A stretch of 64,000 bases of DNA, taken from assembly GCA_009746045.1 (NCBI GenBank), contig RPFO01000667.1, positions 5,187,719 through 5,251,718 of the forward strand. The letters run 5' to 3'. Under the pieces are notes generated by a model that worked only from the letters and a program-made list of their open reading frames with translations, had not been told where the DNA came from and did not search any database. The first letter of the stretch is position 1, and each line of letters starts with the position of its first letter. This document shows, one piece after another, positions 56,904 through 64,000 of the stretch. The DNA is from Mesostigma viride. Taxonomy: Eukaryota > Streptophyta > Mesostigmatophyceae > Mesostigmatales > Mesostigmataceae. Both the position numbers and the translations under genes were made by a program.

Positions 56904-56925
56904 GTTGAAAATCGCTAAACAACCA

Positions 56926-57984
56926 ATGGTGGCGGCAGCAACGGGGAGGGCCCGCGGCAAGGCGGCCGCGGGCCCTCCCCGTTGCTGCCGCCATGGCTAC
57001 CAGCTACCTCTCGACAGAATCGCCGCCAAGCTCCGCACCCCAGCCCAGCCTGCGCGGCCGACAGCCACATCGGCTTCCTCCCTCTGCAAGGATGACATCC
57101 GAGCAGTGCTGGAGGAGCACGTGACCTGGCCGTTGGCCGAGAAGCTGACCTCGCTGAACACGACGCTCAACACGGTGGAGGCCCGGGTCTCCAATGTGGA
57201 AACCAAGGTCGTCCACAAGCTCCAGCCCCAGTTCACGACGCTGCACACCGCGGCACAGGCATCGGAAACGCACGCTGCACTTGTCTCTCGCCTTAACCAG
57301 GTGGAGGGCAAGTGCGGCGTGCTCATGAAGAAGCTTGAAGCCATCACCGCCCACACCGAGGCCCTGGCCTCACAGGTCCCCAAGATAGCGGAGCAGACGG
57401 CCACCATCGCATCCCAGCCACCCCGGCTGGAAGCTGGTGACCTCCCGCCCCTCTCCTATGCGGACCTGCTGCGGACAGCGACCGCATCCACCACCGACGC
57501 CATCGCTACGAAGCTCCAGGAGCTTGAAGACCTTCGCCAGGCTCAACAACGGGAGGCCACCGACCGCGCCCGCCGCGACTGCCGGGTGGTGCTGCGTCGC
57601 TTCCCCCAGAAGCCAGGTGAGACGTCAACCTCCCTTGCCGACGAGCTTAAGGACCAGCTCCTTACCCTCATGGGCCTGGTAGGTGAGGTAGAACTGCGTG
57701 GGTGCCACCGCCTTCCCCACTCACGGGACAAGGCGGCTCCCCCACCAGTCCTTCTCACCTTCCCCTCCCGTGAGGACAAGCAGCGGTTCCTCTCTCGTCG
57801 CAAGCGGTTGCACGACCTCACCTGGACGCTGGACGACGACCTGACCCCCGCTCAGCAGCAGCAGCGACGTGACCTGTGGCCTGAATACCTCCGCCACAAG
57901 CAGGACCCCCAGAAGCCCAAGGTGTACTGGCGGGGCGGGGACCTGATGATCAACCACAAGATGTGGACGCCCCCAGCGGGCTAG
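56926..57984 (+). CDS. L1 ORF1-like nucleic-acid-binding protein, uninterrupted
   Basis: The frame encodes 352 residues from the ATG at 56926, though that ATG and about the first 22 codons lie in target and hairpin sequence; element-derived protein starts around GYQLPLDRIAAKLR. Residues about 45-150 are coiled-coil-like (DDIRAVLEEHVTWPLAEKLT; VSRLNQVEGKCGVLMKKLEA; ASQVPKIAEQTATIASQ). Then come YADLLR, a long helix (KLQELEDLRQAQQREATDRA), the RRM-like CRVVLRRFPQKPGETSTSL, HRLPHSRDKAAPPPVLLTF, and the C-terminal domain FLSRRKRLHDLTWTLDDDLT, PAQQQQRRDLWPEYLRHK, VYWRGGDLMINHKMW. This order matches L1 ORF1p (coiled coil, RRM, CTD), a trimeric RNA-binding chaperone. The intact frame suggests a young insertion. 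Confidence 0.82.
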   Translation: MVAAATGRARGKAAAGPPRCCRHGYQLPLDRIAAKLRTPAQPARPTATSASSLCKDDIRAVLEEHVTWPLAEKLTSLNTTLNTVEARVSNVETKVVHKLQPQFTTLHTAAQASETHAALVSRLNQVEGKCGVLMKKLEAITAHTEALASQVPKIAEQTATIASQPPRLEAGDLPPLSYADLLRTATASTTDAIATKLQELEDLRQAQQREATDRARRDCRVVLRRFPQKPGETSTSLADELKDQLLTLMGLVGEVELRGCHRLPHSRDKAAPPPVLLTFPSREDKQRFLSRRKRLHDLTWTLDDDLTPAQQQQRRDLWPEYLRHKQDPQKPKVYWRGGDLMINHKMWTPPAG

Positions 57985-58434
57985 ACTAGAATAGCCCTAG
58001 CTTGACTTCATTGGTAGTCACTGTTGCCATGGCAGCCATGCTTAGAATGTTTGCATGCCTAGCTGTGCCACCATACGTAGTCACGTGCACCGCTCACGCA
58101 CGGTACACAACCAGCCACAGCCTTAGCTTAGTCTTTGTACAGCCATGCTACGTCATGGCCTCGATCAGATTACTTGCCCACGCTCCTTGCTATGATATGC
58201 TCACATGGGTCTTATTGCACCCACAGTTTGCCGGATCGTTAGCATGTCTTTTTTTTTTTTTAGCTAGCGCGCCCGAATGCAGCTGTGGCATGCCTTTGGC
58301 ATGAAGGAGATTGGGGGTCTCTGCCCTTTCTCCTGTTGTGCACACACAGGGATTAAAAGCACTTCGGTGCTCCGTGACTCCCCAACGGGAGCACGAGTTT
58401 AATTAATTAATTAATTACCATGGCGGCAGCAACG
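56931..58434 (+). mobile_element. ORF1-only non-LTR element inserted between the two CACTA genes
   Basis: GGCGGCAGCAACG at 56931-56943 recurs at 58422-58434, consistent with a 13-bp target duplication. The body has an uninterrupted L1 ORF1-like frame to 57984, then about 410 bases of 3' UTR, the terminal hairpin segment GACTCCCCAACGGGAGCACG (58377-58396) and a (TTAA)n tail (58399-58418). The 3' UTR is the reverse complement of 23055-23430. No ORF2 is present and the 5' end is truncated. It lies just upstream of the transposase start codon and may disturb that promoter. Confidence 0.85.
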
Positions 58435-58682
58435 AGGTGTTTTTGTGGCCCCCGGCTGCGTCCTTGCATGCCTAAAACGCAAAGGAACGAAGGGGCACCG
58501 ACCGCGTCTGACTGTCGAGCTAGCCAACGGACCGCGTGGGCCATTCCCGCGGCTAGCTATGCGTCAGTTATGTTAACAGTCAAATTTGCCGGGTAATCTA
58601 TGTAACCGCAGCTTCTTGATGCGGATTCAATCCTACTCGAACATGATGTTAACTTTGCACCGTTAAGCATGGCAGTGAGAGG

Positions 58683-58994
58683 CCCGAATCCGATACTTTG
58701 CGCCTTATTAGCCCCTTAGCCTGTCAACGTCACACCAGTGTGTGACCACCTTCATTCAGGATTCGGTGATACTTATTTCTTATTTCACCTCTCTGGTTTC
58801 TAATTGGATACTAAATATACCGATTTCCCCGAATCCGATACTTTGCGCCTTATTAGCCCCTCAGCCTGTCAACGTCACACCAGTGTGTGACCACCTTCAT
58901 TCAGGATTCGGTGATACTTATTTCTTATTTCACCTCTCTGGTTTCTAATTGGATACTAAATATACCGATTTCCCCGAATCCGATACTTTGCGCC
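58683..58994 (+). repeat. 145-bp tandem repeat between the divergent CACTA genes
   Basis: Unit starts (CCCGAATCCGATACTTTGCG) are at 58683, 58828 and 58973; the third is cut short at the ATG of the TnpA-like gene (58995). The first two are nearly identical. Each full unit contains the perfect inverted repeat GTCACAC-CAGT-GTGTGAC. Its position at the start codon suggests a promoter or transposase/TnpA binding role (inference). Confidence 0.92.
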
Positions 58995-61900
58995 ATGGCG
59001 TTCAGATCAGCAGGATTCGCTCCTAAAGTAAGATCCTGTCGACTTCCGCCGGGAGAGATGATTGACGGTAGATGGGCCAAGATCGGACGGAGTTCCTTTT
59101 TGCCGCGCAAAATTGACACCCGCAATCCGCACAGTGCCGTTGTGCGGATTCAAAACTTGCGCCTTGTCATTAAGAAATGACAACGGCGCCAAGGATGGAG
59201 CACGCAAACGCGTTAATGTCGGCTGGGGGTGGTCTGGTTAGTGGGGAAGAATGGTGGGGATCACCGCCGATCCAGTAAAGTGGGCAAAATTTCGTGCCGC
59301 CAAGTCCGTAGAACTACACCCTCTGAAGCATGTGCAAGCCCATTGTCGGCTGCGGACTCTTAGGGAAGTCGTCGCGACGCAATCGAAGGAGTGGTTGCTG
59401 GAGGGTGTAGCAAAGAAGGACCAAGATCAAGAACTGCTGAGGGAGGTTAGTGCTCGGATCAAGGCGATTTGTTGTGAATTCTTACCAGCACTGCAGGCCC
59501 AGGACGAGTTAAATGATGCAAAGGCCAATTACTCTGCAGCCGTTGCGGCGGAGAGCAGCAGGAAACTGAATGAAGTCCTGAACGGACCGACAGAGGCGAC
59601 AACCGCAGTGAAGCCTCTCCCCGATCCTCCTGCTTTGGCTGAGCCTGAAGCGATAGTTGAAAGGGAGCTAGCGAGGCGTCTATCTTACCGAAAGCACGAG
59701 GCCTATCTAGCGGCAAAGAGAGCTGCCAACAGAGTGGCTAAGGCTGATCAGCAACGTGCCCCCGCTTGCCTGCGTAACCAACCAGCCCAAACAGGTAATT
59801 AAACAAAGAATACTCATGAACTGCCGTGTCTTGGTATGCATCCGTTGTGTATGACGAGTGCAGTCAGCAATCTGTAGTGCAACCGTACTTTCTACTCGCC
59901 GTATGGCCATCGATAGTTTTCTGATCGAGTGCATTATTATGTTCCATCGGATGCTGTGCTTTGTTCTTCATGGTGAACACCACAGCTGGGCGTCCAAAAA
60001 GCAAAGAAAACTGCAACCGGCAGGTCGTCGTCAAAAGCCAAGCCTGCTGCAGTCACCGCCGGGACCATGCAGCTGCCTCCAGCCCTCGAGGCTGAAAGGG
60101 CCGCCAAGATTGCAGCTTTGCAGGCCCAAATCGACGCTATCAACGCGCAGTTCGACCAGCAGATGAGCGCCGTGCCGGCACCCCCTCTCGTGGCCATGCC
60201 ACCACCACCCATGCCAGGCTGTCCATCTGCCCACGTGCTGGCACGTAAGTTCCCTTTTTTTCCCCTTTGGTATACGGGCCTTACTGTTGCTTCATGGAAA
60301 CTTACAACGTATCAATTTGCCTGTATTTACCCTTCAACTTTGTGCATTATTATCTTTATGAAGTCCCACACGTTTTGTGTATATTGGTTTTCTTTGTGTT
60401 TCATTCAAGCTGACTTTTGACTTCTTTAATTGCATGTGTCTTTCCTTTTTCATCCAGCCGTGGACGTGGCTGGCACAGTGACACCGGTGCTGGTGCCCAT
60501 CCTGGCACCTGAACCAGGTCCAAATGTGAAGCCCCACTATTCGAAGCAATTATCGCTTCTGCTGGCATGCGAATCTCCATGTATCGATTCAAAGGCCCTG
60601 CCCCAGCCCACTCCGGGGGCTGCTGGTGATGAACCTGTGACGCAGCAGGCCATTCCCTGTAAGTAATATCAGATCACTTCCAATCGTGGTTGTTTTATTC
60701 TTGTCTCTTTTTGCATTGGCATACCTGTATTTTACTTAGCAAGTATCTCAGTTTCTGCACTGACGATGCACTCTAATATTCTTTTCGCTCAACCTTATTA
60801 AGACCTTGCTATGTTCGTTTGCCACCATAGCATACATAACCCCCATTCACCAGCAGCTTCCCCGTTTCCCATTTGTAAATGCATTCCCTGTTTGTTTTTA
60901 TGATCCCAACAAAGTCTCTCTTTTGCAATTGATGTGTGCAGTGCCTTCGCAGGCTTCTTCAAAGAGGAAGGGCATGACACCAGCGCCAGTTTCCAAGGCC
61001 CGGCGCGGATCAACAGAGACCGAGTCCCCATCTGCAACAAATGATCCAGTCCTGCCATCGCCGCAGCCTCTAGAAGAGAACATTGCCGTCCTTCCACAGC
61101 CGCCAACAGCACCTAAGACATGTGCTCAGTGCCCACCACCTTCAGATCTGGGGTTGATGCACTACATCAAGCAGGTGCTCCCTCAGGCCACTGTGGTGCC
61201 TCTTCCAGCAGAGGTGACAACGACCAACGTACCGGTTGGCACCATCATAGCTCAAAAATGGTTGCTGAAGGCGCGCAAGCAGCTGAGATTGGGGGATGAG
61301 TTGGTGTGGGATGTAGGCCGCATTGCTATGGTCAAGCCACGGAACAAGTCCCCGTGGACGCTTGCGTTTCCTAACGGGGATGAGCCAGAATCAAGGTATT
61401 GCTTTGATCTGAGGAAATTGCACTACGGTGAGGAGGGGTCTGGCGAGCTCTCATGGGTGATGTTGGGCAATGTTACGGTGAACGACCTGCCTGGAAAGGC
61501 AGAAGAAACGAACACGAGTCAAGTGCCTTCCCCCCCGGATGTGCCAGCCCCACTGCCACCCTCCACGGCCGTGCCAGCCCCTCTGGCCCCACTGCTGCCA
61601 CCCTCCACGGCCGTGCCAGCCCCTCCGGCCCCACTGCCACCCTCCACGGCCGTGCCAGCCCCTCCGGCCCCACTGCCACCCTCCACGGGAGGACCAGAGT
61701 CATCGGTGGAATCCGTGCTTGCCAACATGATGTTGCAGTTGAAAAAAATGCAATTAAGAGGAGCTCGCTGAGAAGAACGCCATCATCAACAAACAAGCGG
61801 AGAGATCTGCACCGACAGAATCCTGCTCAAGCCTACCAATCCCATGTGTAAGTTCCGCAGCTCCTAGATACGGAAATGTTACCGTCTTTATAATTGTGGA

Positions 61901-62347
61901 TGCCTTGATTAGTTTGCATTGCGGTTTTGTTGTGTATTCTTTTTCTGACTACTTGCGCAACCCAATGGTCCAAACTCTCTGCTGTTTGCGTGCAGGAAAA
62001 TACCCCGGACAGCGCGGCACAAGCAAAACACTGCGAGCTGCTGAATGGCCAGAAGGCAGAAGGCATGGCATCAAACTGAGTCCAGCCAGTTTTGGAATAG
62101 CTGTAAGTTTTCACGATCAGGGTGCACAGGATTCCATTTTTTTGCACTACAAAGCGATTTTTTTGTCTCGTGTACGAGCGTGATTTTTTACTGTCTCGTC
62201 ATTTTGGATTTGGTGTACATTTGCACATCCTGCAGCCTTTCTGATTCTGGCCCTGCCTTGCTGCTTTGTCCTTCTTAATTGTGCTCCTACGTGCAGGATG
62301 ACGTAGAACGAAACATGCGGACTCTGAACAGTATGGGAGAGGCATGA
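58995..62347 (+). CDS. CACTA TnpA-like protein (multi-exon, coiled-coil; one probable frameshift)
   Basis: Exons: 58995-59027, about 59238-59799 (after GGTTAG), 60002-60244, about 60459-60659, 60941-61860 and on, a short exon near 61995-62102, and 62297-62347 (TGA). Junctions use GTAAGA, GTAATT, GTAAGT donors and keep phase through 60941. Sequence features: ELLREVSARIKAICCEFLPA and AERAAKIAALQAQIDAINAQ helices, basic SSKRKG and KARRGS stretches, a conserved-looking globular core (ARKQLRLGDELVWDVGRIAM; PWTLAFPNGDEPESRYCFDL), then a Pro/Ala repeat (PSTAVPAPPAPLP, 61540-61690) and a leucine coiled coil (SVLANMMLQLKKMQL). Just after this (61756-61765) the frame stops in one phase while the heptads continue in another (EELAEKNAIINKQAE), so a small deletion probably breaks the gene. 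In EnSpm the TnpA protein binds subterminal repeats. TGTAA motifs follow at 62487 and 62507. Confidence 0.65.
61540..61690 (+). repeat. Pro/Ala-rich tandem repeat in the TnpA-like gene
   Basis: Four units of about 45-51 bases (CACTGCCACCCTCCACGGCC and CCTCTGGCC/CCTCCGGCC) encode PLPPSTAVPAPPA. The unit is in frame and nearly identical between copies, so it is recently amplified. Confidence 0.85.
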
Positions 62348-62486
62348 GAACTCTTCTCGTGAAGAATTGTGTGAAGATGTACACAAACTTCCCTGATTCC
62401 AAGAATGAATCAGTTTTTCCCTTTCAGCAAGACATGACTACGAATGTCAGTTGACAGCATGTTTGCTGTGGATGATGTATGCAAGC

Positions 62487-62511
62487 TGTAACATGATATT
62501 TATCAATGTAA
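62487..62511 (+). terminator. TGTAA polyadenylation motifs after the TnpA-like gene
   Basis: TGTAA at 62487-62491 and 62507-62511 lies about 140-165 bases after the stop at 62347, with another (TTGTAATCAT) near 62540. This is the chlorophyte-type signal. Confidence 0.5.
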
Positions 62512-62589
62512 TAAATGCACTGATTGTGAGTCATGCCCCTGTTGTAATCATCTTGCATTGTCGTATTTCTGTTGGTCCCTGATAACACC

Positions 62590-62996
62590 ATTTTTTTGTC
62601 CCAGAATGGCTGGAGAATTCGCCTGTGCATGTTCTTGATTTTCTTGAGATTCTACTCGTTTTTTTGTCCTGAGATTTTCTTGAGATTCTACTCGTTTTTT
62701 TGTCCTGATTTTGTCCTGAGATTGTCCTGAGATTTTGTCCTGAGATTTTCACTACAAAGTCAAAATCTCAAGACCTGAGTTTTTCACCAGAAATCTCAGG
62801 ACCCGAGGTGTGCACTTACCAGATTTTGTGAAGACGAAAAAAATCAGGAAAAATCAGGGCAATCTCAGGAAAAATCTCAGGAAATCTCAAGACGATCTCA
62901 AGACAATCTCAAGATATCTCAGGATTTCTCAGGATTTCTCAGGATTTCTCAAAAAAAACTCAGGACGATATCAAGAAATATCAGGACGAATTTTTT
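62590..62996. repeat. Right subterminal repeats of the CACTA element
   Basis: GAGATTTTCTTGAGATTCTACTCG-type units (62640-62700) and TCCTGAGATTTT units are followed by AATCTCAGGAAA, ATCTCAAGAC and TTTCTCAGGA units (62820-62960). They mirror the left array in reverse orientation. Confidence 0.85.
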
Positions 62997-63010
62997 CCGA
63001 CTTCCTAGTG

Positions 63011-63183
63011 TAGAGAGTATCGTGGCCCATAGAGATATCAAAAAGGGCCGCGGTACCCAGCGCCAGTATAAGGTGAAATGGATGTATGCTCGTAGTGAGG
63101 TAGATAAAGTATGGTACACGGAAAGTGAGTTAGATGGTTGTAGCCGCTTGTTGCAGGACTACAAAACCCTACACCAGCTCTAG
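63011..63183 (+). CDS. Chromodomain and C-terminus of the chromovirus integrase, separated by the CACTA insertion
   Basis: After the TA target duplicate, the frame in phase with pol reads ESIVAHRDIKKGRGTQRQYK, VKWMYARSEVDKVWYTESEL and a terminal helix to a TAG at 63181-63183. The pattern V-E-x-I, basic turn, Q-Y-x-V-K-W, W/Y-x-x-E-x-x-L and closing helix identifies a chromodomain of the integrase C-terminus, which directs chromoviruses to chromatin marks. The first aromatic cage residue is not obvious; the second (Trp of VKW) is present. It is now untranslated with pol because the transposon stops the frame. Confidence 0.85.
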
Positions 63184-64000
63184 CTGGCAACCTGCCCCTC
63201 CCTTACTGTATTCCTTCTGTTGGTGGATGGTTGGTTGTCCCCTCCCCTCCGCAGCCATCATGGCTGACTCTACCTATATCCGGCGGAGAGCCCGCTGCCT
63301 TCCCCTCCACCACCGGACCCAGAGCTTTACTTCGAGGCCCTTCCGGGCCGCTGGGTGTCACGTTCCAGTCATCCGGGTGGCATCGTTCAGCCTGCCCTCC
63401 AGGCTCAGCATGCGGCTTTAGTCAGGGCTGCTCTCTTTGGGGTCGCGTGGTTCGGCCCGGCCCCTGATGATCCGCATGAGCTAGTTGTACATGGGTTCGA
63501 CGATGCCGGGCATTGTCTGTTAGGATGTGGCTCCCGCTGTCCAGCCTTGGGGCAGATAGCCGCTGTCCTTCAGTGCCCCCGGGTGTTTTCCTACCTGTCT
63601 ACCCCTGTGGGCCGCTCCTGCATGCCTACGGGATGTGTTCCCCTGGCTTCCGGGCGAGGGTGAGGCAGAAGTAGATGACAACCCCTGCGACCTCCTACGG
63701 GCAGTAGAGTTCATGGAAATCGCAGACCAGTCAGCGGGAGTAGCAGTTGGTGACCCTTCCCCTACGGACGCACCAGTCGAGGCACAGTACACTCCAGAGT
63801 ATTCAGCCTCAAGTGCAGCGTCCTCCTCCTCAGTGTCGGCTCCTTCCCCTGTCCCGTCGTCACCACGGTCGACCCGGCGTGCGTCAGTGGAGCCTACCCC
63901 TTTGGGTTTGGAGCGCGAGCCTGATCATCTCTCGGCGACTGTTTCGGCGATGCAGGCCCAGATTCAGTCCCTGACCGCGGCGTTCGGGGCCTTCATGGCG
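63184..64000 (+). other. Region after the chromodomain, with unidentified open frames continuing past the window
   Basis: One frame (about 63269-63663) reads PPPPDPELYFEALPGRWVSR, PALQAQHAALVRAALFGVAW and FDDAGHCLLGCGSRCPALG; a second, in another phase (about 63640-64000), reads EFMEIADQSAGVAVGD, then a Ser/Pro-rich stretch and LSATVSAMQAQIQSLTAAFG with heptad character. They may be one frameshifted ORF, either a 3' accessory ORF of the chromovirus or the start of another element's gag. I recognise neither. Confidence 0.3.

Larger units (their letters stand above)
51697..63010. mobile_element. CACTA (EnSpm/CMC) DNA transposon, 11.3 kb
   Basis: The ends are perfect 14-bp inverted repeats, CACTAGGAAGTCGG at 51697-51710 and its complement at 62997-63010. 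The dinucleotide TA flanks both ends (51695-51696 and 63011-63012) as target duplication. Inside each end are several hundred bases of subterminal repeats built from CTCAGGA/TCCTGAG units. Two genes are transcribed divergently: a Tnp2-type transposase (minus, 56903-52263) and a TnpA-like protein (plus, 58995-62347). This matches the two-gene layout of plant EnSpm elements. A retroelement sits between the genes. Confidence 0.93.
41096..64000 (+). mobile_element. Ty3/Gypsy chromovirus, interrupted by three other insertions; 3' end beyond window
   Basis: Order on the + strand: putative 5' LTR (41096-41660), a viroplasmin-like ORF (42176-42571), gag (42664-45941, with a duplicated block inside), protease (45942-46366), a 1.7-kb DNA element (46374-48100), reverse transcriptase/RNase H/integrase (48091-51696), an 11.3-kb CACTA transposon (51697-63010), chromodomain (63011-63183), and further uncharacterised frames to the window end. 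No 3' LTR copy is seen, so the element continues past 64000. It is inserted in ORF1 of the minus-strand LINE; GCCAT (41091-41095) is a possible 5-bp target duplicate, unverifiable without the other end. Confidence 0.85.

Noticed and set aside
62997-63010. Right CACTA end as part of an LTR
   Set aside because: The sequence is the exact complement of the left CACTA terminus with TA duplicates, and pol continues in frame beyond it.

Overview
This window is nuclear DNA of a eukaryote, most likely a green alga (Chlorophyta, perhaps the chlamydomonadalean/volvocine side). The host gene at 3.6-20.2 kb encodes a plant-type OXA2 insertase, with an Oxa1/YidC core followed by TPR repeats. It is cut by at least 12 spliceosomal introns. 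Two transposon genes carry TGTAA-type polyadenylation motifs typical of chlorophytes. Non-LTR, chromovirus and CACTA elements are abundant. The species cannot be named from sequence alone.

Layout. 1-3.6 kb: no supported gene. 3.65-20.19 kb: OXA2 (+ strand), with introns full of microsatellites, minisatellites and one retrotransposon 3' end. Many introns also carry decayed copies of the neighbouring exon end. 20.2-31.4 kb: a graveyard of non-LTR retrotransposons on both strands, including two ORF1-only elements (23.0-25.2 and 25.6-27.0 kb), a 5'-truncated LINE with a 12-bp target-site duplication (27.1-28.1 kb) and a SINE inserted in a LINE (30.1-30.4 kb). 31.5-32.6 kb: a possible unidentified minus-strand gene. 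34.06-34.67 kb: intact, intronless COP9 signalosome subunit 8 (CSN8).

36-64 kb is a nest of insertions. A minus-strand LINE (ORF1, endonuclease, reverse transcriptase; 41.1 to 36.0 kb) is interrupted at 41,096 by a Ty3/Gypsy chromovirus that runs to or past the window end. The chromovirus carries a viroplasmin/RNase H1 N-terminal-like ORF upstream of gag. It is itself disrupted by a duplicated block inside gag, by a 1.7-kb non-autonomous DNA element between protease and reverse transcriptase, and by an 11.3-kb CACTA (EnSpm) transposon at 51,697-63,010. The CACTA element lies precisely between the pol body and the chromodomain, with a TA target duplication. It has two divergently transcribed genes (a Tnp2-type transposase and a TnpA-like coiled-coil protein) and subterminal repeats. 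An ORF1-only retroelement (56.93-58.43 kb) is inserted between those two genes.

The most interesting signals are: (1) ORF1-only retroelements that share a 3' hairpin and a (TTAA)n tail with a nearby full LINE, suggesting trans-mobilisation of LINE-derived elements coding only for the nucleic-acid chaperone; (2) repeated exon-end/5'-splice-site copies in OXA2 introns; (3) the nested chromovirus/CACTA structure; and (4) a viroplasmin-like domain in a chromovirus.
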